Shown: in pieces, positions 17,414 through 25,278 of the stretch | Numbering within the stretch: the stretch's first letter is position 1 | Layout of the letters: the number at the start of each line of letters is the position of its first letter | NCBI RefSeq assembly: GCF_030528505.1 | Contig: NZ_JAUMYS010000006.1 | Coordinates: 1-63,871, forward strand | Source: Tannerella sp. | Lineage (GTDB): Bacteria > Bacteroidota > Bacteroidia > Bacteroidales > Tannerellaceae | Length of the DNA: 63,871 nucleotides | Direction: 5' to 3' | Made by a program: the position numbers and the translations under genes | The notes under the pieces: generated by a model | Databases searched by the model: none | Told to the model about the DNA's origin: nothing | Seen by the model: the letters and a program-made list of their open reading frames with translations, nothing else

Positions 17414-20400
17414 ATGAGACAAAAAATCTTTTTACTAATGGCCTTCCTCCTGATAGGAGCAGGGTCTGTGATGGCTCAGACACAGGTGCAGGGCACCGTG
17501 GTCGACGAGCAGGGAGAACCGGTGACGGGAGCATCGATCGTACTCAAAACCGACCGATCGAAAGGAACAATTTCCGACATCGATGGTAAGTTTAGCCTTT
17601 CGGTACCGAATGGATCGACGTTAGTCTTTTCGTTCGTGGGTTTCAAAACGCAGGAGGTTTTGGCACAGCCGAATATGAAGATCACCCTGATGGGCGATAC
17701 CGAAACCTTAGACGAAGTCATTGTTGTGGCTTACGGTACGGCCAAAAAATCCGCTTTTACGGGCTCGGCATCTAAAGTCGATGCAGCCTCTTTGCGTGAA
17801 TCGGCGGCGATATCTCCTATCAGTGCGCTGCAAGGAAAAGCTGCCGGTGTAACCATCTCGGAAAGTTACGGGCAACCCGGCTCGATGCCAACGATACGTA
17901 TCCGGGGAGTAGGCTCCATTACCGGAAATCGTAATCCTCTATATGTCATAGACGGTATCCCGGTATTGGCAGGTGACGTAACATCGGTCCAGACTTCAGC
18001 CTCCGTACTGAACCTGATCAACCCCGAAGATATTGAATCGCAAACCATTCTGAAAGATGCTGCCGCAACGGCCCTCTACGGTTCACGCGGAGCCAACGGT
18101 GTGGTGCTGATTACAACAAAATCGGGGCGGAAAGGAAAAACGCATATCGCGTTTACGGCAGAATACGGAACAAGCGATTTCGCGACTCCGCATGCATTAG
18201 ATTATATGGATGCCGGACAATACGCACAGTATACATGGGAGTCACTGAAAAACAAATACCTCTATGACAGAAAAGCCATGCCGGAACAGGCCAAAGCAGA
18301 TACTTACGAAAGTTTGCTGCCCGAAGCCGAACGTTATGCCTACCGGAATCTTGCTGCCGCAAGCGGACTGTATCATCCGGACGACCCGTTTGACGGAACA
18401 TTCAATTATAAAAACATGACGCCCGAACAGCAGAAAATGTTTATCACCAACCCACGCATCGTCAATTGGAAAGATGCCATTTTCAAGACGGGAGCCGTGC
18501 AGAAATATGACTTATCGCTGAATGGAGGAGGAGACAAGACCACGTATTATGTCTCGTTCGGATACCTCAAAAACGATGGACTGGTACAGGGAAGTGTCTT
18601 TGAACGTTTCTCCGGATCCCTCTCGTTGAATCTCAAACTCCACGACCGAGTACTCTTGAAAATGAGCGAGAAACTAAGCCGTGCAAGACAAGACGGTGCC
18701 TTGTCAGACGGTAATTATTATGCCAACCCCATGTTTGCATACTACGGAGTAAATCCATCGGCCCCGGTAACCTTACCGGATGGATCGTATAATAACCTCG
18801 CCGGATTCAGCAACAAATTCCCCAACCCGATTCTCAATCAACAGATGAACGAAAGAATCAATAAAACGATGCGCTCCCTGACCCATATCGGGCTGGAAAT
18901 AACTCTTACTGATTGGTTGAAATTCACATCGACGAATGGGATTGATTTTATTTTTTCCGACGACCGCCGTGTAATTGACCCCAGAAGCAACGACGGATTG
19001 AAAGAGCAGGGACATCTGTTGCGATACAAACGTGATATCTGGGATATGACAACATCCAACCTGCTTGTGTTCGACAAAGGATTCGGAAAACATCATGCCA
19101 ATATCCTTGCCGGCATGGAATATAAAAACTACACATCGAACAGAATAGGAGCCAGTACAAAAACATTCGGCACATACAAGTTGATGTATCTCTCGAACGG
19201 AGCCGTCAAAGACGACATCTCTGAAACGATCGGCGACGACAAACTGATTTCATATCTGTCGAAAATCGACTATAATTATGATCAGAAATACTTCGGCTCT
19301 CTTTCGTGGCGGCGCGACGGCAGTTCGAGGCTTTCGCCGGACACACGATGGGGAGATTTCTTCTCTACTTCGGCCGCCTGGGTTCTTTCGGAAGAGCACT
19401 TCATGAAACCCATTCAGTGGTTGGATATGCTCAAGTTGAAACTTTCGTACGGTACGACCGGAAATTTACCAACAGATTATTACAGCACGTTAGGACTCTA
19501 TTCCATTTCTGAAAAGTATCTGGGCAAACCGGCTTTTCAATTGTCTCAGATTGAAAATAACACATTAGAATGGGAAAAATCTTACACCTGGAACGGAGGA
19601 TTCGATTTCAGAATCTTCGATCGTTTCTCCGGAACGCTTGAGTTCTACAAAAAAAATACCAAAGGATTAATCAATAACTCTCCTCTCTGGTGGAGTACCG
19701 GATTTGAAACGTATACCGAAAACCGGGGAGAGCTTGAAAATAAGGGGATCGAGTTGGAATTTAATTCCGTCAACATCGAAGCAAACGATTTCAAATGGAG
19801 CACACAGTTTAATGTAACTCATTATACTTCGAAAATCAAAAAACTAGATAAACCGATCGATAACTTTCCTTACTTCTACGGAGAAGGAGACGATATGTAT
19901 ACATTCAAACTCAGAGAATGGGCCGGCGTGAACCCGCAGACAGGACAGCCGCAATGGTACAAGAACAAGGAAATCAAAGATGCCAACGGCAACGTAACAG
20001 GAATTGACCGTTCCCTTACCAACAAAGCTTCCGAAGCGGAAAAAGTAAACGTAGGAACAGGAATCCCTGATTTTATGGGAGGTTTGACCAATCGATTCGA
20101 ATATAAAGGATTTGATCTCTCCTTCCTCTTCATCTTCAAAAAAGGCGGTAAACTGTATGATCCAAAATCATTCAACCATACCGACGGAAGAACGATCGGA
20201 GAGTATAACATACGCAAAGACTCTTACGGCAAACACTGGCAAAAGCCCGGAGATAATGCCGAATATTCACGCCTGATTTACGGATCACCCGATCAGGGAT
20301 GGAACAACAGTAACAGACGTCTGATCGATGGTAGCTTTATTAAACTCAAAAATATCACCTTCGGATATAACTTACCCAGGAAATGGCTGGCCAAGGCCTC

Positions 20401-20563
20401 TCTTTCGAATGTTCGGCTGTATTTTAATGCCACAGACATCTTTACGCTCTTTAAAAAGAATTATATTGACCCTGAAGTTCCCCAAAGCGGTTACGGATTC
20501 GACTATACGAATGAGTTTCCACCTTTGCGTTCTTTCAGATTTGGAATTAATATTAACTTATAA
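17414..20563 (+). CDS. SusC/RagA-type TonB-linked outer membrane receptor
   Basis: A 1049-residue outer membrane receptor. Signal peptide MRQKIFLLMAFLLIGAGSVMAQ; carboxypeptidase-D regulatory-like domain from VQGTVVDEQGEPVTGASIVL to SFVGFKTQEV (about 24-85); plug with LDEVIVVAYGTAKKSAFTGS and IRIRGVGSITGNRNPLYVIDG; then a 22-strand barrel ending FRFGININL. It would import an oligomeric ligand with its SusD partner, powered by TonB. SusD follows after 12 bases. No glycosidase, sensor or anti-sigma gene is adjacent, so the substrate is open; GH30 and GH2 at 8.4-12.4 kb are the nearest enzymes. Confidence 0.95.
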   Translation: MRQKIFLLMAFLLIGAGSVMAQTQVQGTVVDEQGEPVTGASIVLKTDRSKGTISDIDGKFSLSVPNGSTLVFSFVGFKTQEVLAQPNMKITLMGDTETLDEVIVVAYGTAKKSAFTGSASKVDAASLRESAAISPISALQGKAAGVTISESYGQPGSMPTIRIRGVGSITGNRNPLYVIDGIPVLAGDVTSVQTSASVLNLINPEDIESQTILKDAAATALYGSRGANGVVLITTKSGRKGKTHIAFTAEYGTSDFATPHALDYMDAGQYAQYTWESLKNKYLYDRKAMPEQAKADTYESLLPEAERYAYRNLAAASGLYHPDDPFDGTFNYKNMTPEQQKMFITNPRIVNWKDAIFKTGAVQKYDLSLNGGGDKTTYYVSFGYLKNDGLVQGSVFERFSGSLSLNLKLHDRVLLKMSEKLSRARQDGALSDGNYYANPMFAYYGVNPSAPVTLPDGSYNNLAGFSNKFPNPILNQQMNERINKTMRSLTHIGLEITLTDWLKFTSTNGIDFIFSDDRRVIDPRSNDGLKEQGHLLRYKRDIWDMTTSNLLVFDKGFGKHHANILAGMEYKNYTSNRIGASTKTFGTYKLMYLSNGAVKDDISETIGDDKLISYLSKIDYNYDQKYFGSLSWRRDGSSRLSPDTRWGDFFSTSAAWVLSEEHFMKPIQWLDMLKLKLSYGTTGNLPTDYYSTLGLYSISEKYLGKPAFQLSQIENNTLEWEKSYTWNGGFDFRIFDRFSGTLEFYKKNTKGLINNSPLWWSTGFETYTENRGELENKGIELEFNSVNIEANDFKWSTQFNVTHYTSKIKKLDKPIDNFPYFYGEGDDMYTFKLREWAGVNPQTGQPQWYKNKEIKDANGNVTGIDRSLTNKASEAEKVNVGTGIPDFMGGLTNRFEYKGFDLSFLFIFKKGGKLYDPKSFNHTDGRTIGEYNIRKDSYGKHWQKPGDNAEYSRLIYGSPDQGWNNSNRRLIDGSFIKLKNITFGYNLPRKWLAKASLSNVRLYFNATDIFTLFKKNYIDPEVPQSGYGFDYTNEFPPLRSFRFGININL

Positions 20564-20575
20564 ACTTAATCAGAT

Positions 20576-22036
20576 ATGAAAAAGATAATGTATTTCATTT
20601 CATTGCTGCTGTTTTTCTCCGCATGCAAAGATTCGGAATTAAATATAAACCCATCCAACTCGTTGGACAGCAGATCGGCCATCACAACCGTTGACGATCT
20701 GAATGCAGCAGTTTTAGGCGCATATAACCGAATGACGGTCAACACCTACTATGACGGACAGTATCTGACTGCAGGCGATATGTTAGGTGATGATGCGCTG
20801 TCACCTTATTCGGGAAGCGGTTGGTTAGATACCTACTCCGATTACTCATGGACAAAGATCGCTTGTCCGACGAGTCTCTATAAGCATATTTATAAACTGA
20901 TTGCTCACATGAATGATGTTCTGGAAAGAAGTAAAAATCTTCAAGAATCTCCGGCAAAAACCAAACTGATAGCCGAGATAAAAGCACTGCGTGCGATGGT
21001 ACATTTTGATCTGTCCAAACTGTACGGTCCTCTTCCGGTCAATCTGGGAAAAGGGAAGATCAAGGCTGATGCCCTATGTATTCCCATTATGGATGGCCCA
21101 AAGCCGATCAAAGAGTCAGAATCCATGCTACGCCAACCGGTAACCAAAGTCTATGAATTTATCATCAAAGAATTGGAAAACGCATTACCCGATCTGGAAA
21201 CCGGAAAAACAAACGGTCGGTTGGGCCAAGATGGAGCAACGGCTGTGCTGGCTCGCGCCTATTTATACATGGGCAATTATGAGAAGGCATTCGAATACGC
21301 TGATAAACTCATCAAAAACAAAGCATATCGCTTGATTCCAAGGACGGAGTATGTGAAGAGTTGGAAAACAGCATATACATCCGAGGCAATTTTCGAACTC
21401 GATGTTACACAGGAAGATAACAACGGTATCGCTTCTATCGGTTATTATGCCTTAGCAGACGGAACACAAGGATATAAAGATATCTCTTCAAGCCCTCATT
21501 TCGATGAGCTGAAAGCACAAGATCAGGAAGATGAACGATTCAAGCTATTTGTTTGGTATGAGGATAATAAAGGATCCGGATTCTTCCCGACGCCTAAATA
21601 TCCGGGTAGAGAGATGTATGCAGTCAACAATATCAAAGTCTATCGTCTGTCCGAAATATATCTGATTGCTGCCGAAGCGCTGCTGAAACTCGGAAGAGGC
21701 AGTGAAGCCGCAATATTACTCAACTCGTTGAGAAAAGAACGGACAACAACCGATCCGGAAAAGTATACCGCTGCATTAACTATCGATGATATTTTATATG
21801 AGAGAAGATTGGAACTTTTCGCAGAAGGACACAGAGCATGGGACTTGTGGAGAAATCAAAAACCGGTCGTGAGATGGCGTAATGCTGATGAAAAAGATAA
21901 ATATAAATTTCGTAAAGACCGATCGGAAGGAGTTATCGAATTTGATTATTTCAAAAACATCCTGCCCATTCACGAAGAACAACTCTTTCTGTTGCCCGAT
22001 AATCTGAGAGACCAGCAACAGAATCCGGGATACTAA
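20576..22036 (+). CDS. SusD/RagB-type surface lipoprotein
   Basis: A 486-residue lipoprotein: lipobox LLLFFSAC, Cys17. The SusD fold is shown by DSELNINPSN...ITTVDDLNAAVLGAYNRM, TPR-like helical pairs (LAEIKALRAMVHFDLSKLYGPLPV, GATAVLARAYLYMGNYEKAFEYADKLI) and the C-terminal signature LNSLRKERTT...LYERRLELFAEGHRAWDLWR. It caps the SusC barrel and binds the ligand at the cell surface. It follows SusC by 12 bases and ends just before a strong terminator. Confidence 0.95.
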   Translation: MKKIMYFISLLLFFSACKDSELNINPSNSLDSRSAITTVDDLNAAVLGAYNRMTVNTYYDGQYLTAGDMLGDDALSPYSGSGWLDTYSDYSWTKIACPTSLYKHIYKLIAHMNDVLERSKNLQESPAKTKLIAEIKALRAMVHFDLSKLYGPLPVNLGKGKIKADALCIPIMDGPKPIKESESMLRQPVTKVYEFIIKELENALPDLETGKTNGRLGQDGATAVLARAYLYMGNYEKAFEYADKLIKNKAYRLIPRTEYVKSWKTAYTSEAIFELDVTQEDNNGIASIGYYALADGTQGYKDISSSPHFDELKAQDQEDERFKLFVWYEDNKGSGFFPTPKYPGREMYAVNNIKVYRLSEIYLIAAEALLKLGRGSEAAILLNSLRKERTTTDPEKYTAALTIDDILYERRLELFAEGHRAWDLWRNQKPVVRWRNADEKDKYKFRKDRSEGVIEFDYFKNILPIHEEQLFLLPDNLRDQQQNPGY

Positions 22037-22057
22037 AAAAAAGAATAATACTTTATC

Positions 22058-22099
22058 AAGAGGGTGTGTCAAAATGCAATGTTTGGGCACACCCTCTTT
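22058..22099 (+). terminator. Intrinsic terminator after SusD
   Basis: AAGAGGGTGTG (22058-22068) pairs perfectly with CACACCCTCTT (22088-22098), with a loop of 19 bases and a short T run. It also forms the left end of the intergenic repeat described next. Confidence 0.75.
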
Positions 22100-22218
22100 A
22101 GGTGTGTAAGAATGGGTAAAAAGCAAGGCGCTAAGGATGAGGGTGAGGGAGCATACTAAGGTATGTGACCGAGCTCTCATTCCGCAAGCAACGAAGCAGT
22201 TTGCCCGTTATGACACAC
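22064..22218. repeat. 155-base intergenic repeat with terminal inverted repeats
   Basis: The segment begins GTGTGTCA (22064-22071) and ends TGACACAC (22211-22218), an exact inverted pair, extended by A/T-rich bases inside. Inside is GAGCATACTAAGGTATGTGA, with ATAC/GTAT self-complementarity and a nearby GAGCTC. No open frame. It lies between convergent SusD and mltF. Similar tailed palindromic elements are common in Bacteroidales intergenic regions, as I recall, but I cannot name the family. Confidence 0.55.
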
Positions 22219-22248
22219 AGCCTTCTATTCGTATCGGAAGAGGTACGA

Positions 22249-23655
22249 TCAGCGGTTCTCAAGGCTTTCTGTTTCTTTCCGGTAGTATTCGTAGCGGTTC
22301 AGCACATCGGAGACATAATTATACGTCTCCGTACCGCGCAGATAACCGAATTTGCAGACCGAATCGGTATAATACTGCGCTTCGGCTTTGAGGCGGATAA
22401 ACTCGGCCACGTTGTCGTTCCACACGTTCGGGTTACGTCCGTACTTCTGCGCCAATCTTTGCGCATCGTAAATATGTCCGATTCCGGCATTGTAAGAAGC
22501 CAGCGTCAGTTTGATACGTTCGAGCGAGTCGAGCGAGACAAATCCCTTACCAAAACGGCGCAGGCATTCAATCGCAGCCTGTACGTTCTTTTCCGGATTT
22601 TGCATCTCTCCTGCGTCAAATCCCAGCCCGCGCGCCGTAGCCGGCATGATGCCCATCAGTCCCTCGGCGCCGCTCCAAGCCACAACCTGAGGCTGAAAAC
22701 GAGACTCCTGATACGCAATGGATGCCAGCAAACGCCAGTCCCATCCCAATCGGCCGGCATAACGCTTGAACAGATCGTCATACGGAGAGATTTGTCCGTT
22801 TGCTATCTTCGGCATACCGATCAGCGTCGGTGAAACTTTCGAAAGTTCAAAGTAACGTTTGATAGCCGACTGATAAGAGCTTTTCCCGGTTATGTTCGAC
22901 GCCCACGCATGAATAGCCTTAGCCAGTTTCGGACAGTTCTTGCGCACCGCCCACGAAGAGCGCTGTTTAAAACTGATTGCCAGATTGATATTAATATTTC
23001 GGTAATACGTCCGATTCAGTCTGGCCACATCGTCTTCACACACCGTGTAATCGATCTGGCCTTTTGCCACCATCTCGATCAAATCTTCCGACGAGATCGT
23101 GTCTTTATCGATATGGACAATGCGGATTCCTCCTCCCAACTCGCTGTTGAGGTTCTCGAGTCGCTCTTGATAACGTCGATACGGTTTTATACAGACCTCT
23201 TTCCCGATGAGTTGCGTCACATCGGTCAACACCGTATCTCCACGTCCGGCGCGCTGGACGATAACCAGATTCGATTGCCGTTCATAGCCGCAAAAAAGCA
23301 TCTGCTCTTTTAACTTATTGTCGATGGTAATCGGATAAGCCGCAACATCGGCCTCGCCCGACTGCAACATCTCCATCAGGCGGGTAATGTTTTCGGCCAC
23401 CTTCATATTCAAACGCAATCCGTTCTGGCGGGCGAAGTCGGCGATGAGATCGTACTCATACCCCATCGCCTGCATCTTATATTGGAAATACGACGTAGAA
23501 CTGTTAAGCGTCACAGCCGTTATCTCCCCCTTCTCTTTGATGGAAGGCCAATCGGATGAAGTCTCTTCACTCTGAGAACGGTTCCCTCCGCTGTAGCATC
23601 CGCACAGCAACAGAAGCAAAGACACAAGCGGGAAAACAAATGTATTTCTATACAT
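22249..23655 (-). CDS. mltF: Membrane-bound lytic murein transglycosylase F-like lipoprotein
   Basis: A 468-residue lipoprotein (lipobox LLLLCGC, Cys18 or Cys20). Residues 45-270 form a periplasmic solute-binding-like domain (ITAVTLNSSTSYFQYKMQAMGYEYDLI); residues 290-460 form the lytic transglycosylase domain with catalytic Glu317 in ASIAYQESRFQP and the GLMGIMPATA and NAGIGHIYDA motifs. MltF cleaves the MurNAc-GlcNAc bond of peptidoglycan with formation of 1,6-anhydro ends. It is 27 bases after rlmD on the same strand, so the two may share a transcript. Confidence 0.9.
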   Translation of the reverse strand: MYRNTFVFPLVSLLLLLCGCYSGGNRSQSEETSSDWPSIKEKGEITAVTLNSSTSYFQYKMQAMGYEYDLIADFARQNGLRLNMKVAENITRLMEMLQSGEADVAAYPITIDNKLKEQMLFCGYERQSNLVIVQRAGRGDTVLTDVTQLIGKEVCIKPYRRYQERLENLNSELGGGIRIVHIDKDTISSEDLIEMVAKGQIDYTVCEDDVARLNRTYYRNININLAISFKQRSSWAVRKNCPKLAKAIHAWASNITGKSSYQSAIKRYFELSKVSPTLIGMPKIANGQISPYDDLFKRYAGRLGWDWRLLASIAYQESRFQPQVVAWSGAEGLMGIMPATARGLGFDAGEMQNPEKNVQAAIECLRRFGKGFVSLDSLERIKLTLASYNAGIGHIYDAQRLAQKYGRNPNVWNDNVAEFIRLKAEAQYYTDSVCKFGYLRGTETYNYVSDVLNRYEYYRKETESLENR

Positions 23656-23682
23656 TATATAGTATGGTATTACATCGTAACT

Positions 23683-25104
23683 CTATCGGTCATTCTTTTT
23701 ACGAAGCAAGGCTACGTTTTCGACATGATGCGTATGCGGAAACATATCGACCGGCTGAATTTTTACCACCTCATAACGGATACTCATCCGCTCCATGTCT
23801 CGTGCCTGCGTAGCCGGATTACAACTCACATAGACGATTTTTTCGGGCGATGCCGCCAGAATCGTATCAATCACGTCGTTGTGCATACCCATGCGTGGGG
23901 GGTCGGTGATGATTACGTCCGGCCGGCCATGTTCTTCGATAAAAGCCGTCGTGAGCAAATCTTTCATATCTCCGGCAAAGAACGCGACATTGTCGATGCC
24001 GTTCAGTTGCGCGTTTACTTTCGCATCCTCGATTGCCTCGGGCACATATTCGATACCTACTACCTTGCGGGCTTTCCGGGCAACGAAGTTGGCGATTGTC
24101 CCGGTACCGGTGTAAAGATCGTAAACCGTTTCGTTGCCGCTCAATCCGGCGAACTCGCGCGTTACATCATACAGCCGGTAAGCCTGCTCGCTGTTTGTTT
24201 GATAGAATGATTTGGGTCCCACCTTGAACTGCAAATCCTCCATCCGCTCAATCAAATGATCTTTCCCACGATATAACTCGATATCCAAGTCGGTCAGCGT
24301 ATCGTTCCGTTTCCCGTTGATGACATACATCAGCGACGTAATTTCCGGTATTTGCTCCAGCAGATGCTCCAACAAGGCTTCGCGTAGCGCCTTATCTTCT
24401 CTGAAGAAAGCCAGAACGACCATCAGCTCACCGGTCGAGGCGGTACGTATCATCAACGTGCGCACAAAGCCTTCCTGATTTTTCAAGTCGAAGAAAGAAT
24501 AACCCTCGTGCGTCAGACAGAAATTTTTCACGCATAGCCGAATCCGATTCGACACATCGTCCTGCAACCAGCAACGCCGGATATCGAGCACCTTATCGAA
24601 CATGCCCGGAATATGGAACCCCAGCGCGTTCATCTCCGTATATTCGATACCGGAGGCCACTTCCTGTTCGGTCAGCCAGCGCTTGTTCGAAAATGTAAAC
24701 TCCAGCTTGTTACGGTAATGCGTCGTGCGCTCCGAACCGAGAATCGGCAACACCTCTCCGATCGGTACCTTGCCGATTCGCGTCAGCGTATCCGTAACTT
24801 GTTTTTGCTTATAGCGCAACTGTTCTTCGTAAGGCAGATGCTGCCATTTGCAGCCTCCGCATACCCCGAAATGTTCGCAGAAAGGAGTTGCCCGCTTCTC
24901 ACTGTACTTGTGGAATGCGATAACATTCCCTTCGGCATAATGACTTCGTTTGCGGGTCAAACGGATATCTACCACATCACCCGGTGCCGCCCACGGCACA
25001 AAAACAACCATTTCACTCACTTTGGCAATCGCTTTGCCTTCGGCCGCAACATCCGTGATTTCTACCTCTTCCAGTATCGGGAAGGGTTTCTTTTTTCGTG
25101 TCAA
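23683..25104 (-). CDS. rlmD: 23S rRNA uracil-5-methyltransferase, RlmD type
   Basis: A 473-residue SAM-dependent RNA methyltransferase. An N-terminal TRAM domain (about 10-60) is followed by an iron-sulfur cluster motif with Cys76, Cys82, Cys85 and probably Cys178. The SAM-binding motif is VYDLYTGTGTIANF (about 327-340), the catalytic nucleophile Cys428 lies in VYVSCNP, and DPPRMG precedes it. Family members methylate U1939 of 23S rRNA; specificity for that position is inferred. It has a promoter on the minus strand at 25134-25167. Confidence 0.92.
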   Translation of the reverse strand: MTRKKKPFPILEEVEITDVAAEGKAIAKVSEMVVFVPWAAPGDVVDIRLTRKRSHYAEGNVIAFHKYSEKRATPFCEHFGVCGGCKWQHLPYEEQLRYKQKQVTDTLTRIGKVPIGEVLPILGSERTTHYRNKLEFTFSNKRWLTEQEVASGIEYTEMNALGFHIPGMFDKVLDIRRCWLQDDVSNRIRLCVKNFCLTHEGYSFFDLKNQEGFVRTLMIRTASTGELMVVLAFFREDKALREALLEHLLEQIPEITSLMYVINGKRNDTLTDLDIELYRGKDHLIERMEDLQFKVGPKSFYQTNSEQAYRLYDVTREFAGLSGNETVYDLYTGTGTIANFVARKARKVVGIEYVPEAIEDAKVNAQLNGIDNVAFFAGDMKDLLTTAFIEEHGRPDVIITDPPRMGMHNDVIDTILAASPEKIVYVSCNPATQARDMERMSIRYEVVKIQPVDMFPHTHHVENVALLRKKNDR

Positions 25105-25133
25105 ATCTGTGAATAATTAAAAAATTCGCCACG

Positions 25134-25236
25134 CAAATATAAAAACTAACTTCCGGATAGAATCAAAAATAGTTTTAAAACATAAAAATACCTTCGCGGT
25201 TTATTTGGAAATCAGCGATCAAAATAGCTATATTTG
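25134..25236. promoter_or_regulatory. Divergent promoters of rlmD and ppdK
   Basis: Minus strand: TATATTTG read from 25141 to 25134 with a TTTG (25167 to 25164) 22 bases upstream. Plus strand: TTTG 25204-25207 and TATATTTG 25229-25236, separated by 21 bases. Both are textbook Bacteroidetes primary sigma promoters. Confidence 0.75.
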
Positions 25237-25278
25237 CACTGTCGAGATTTCTATGACTTATCATAATTCAACAAATAT

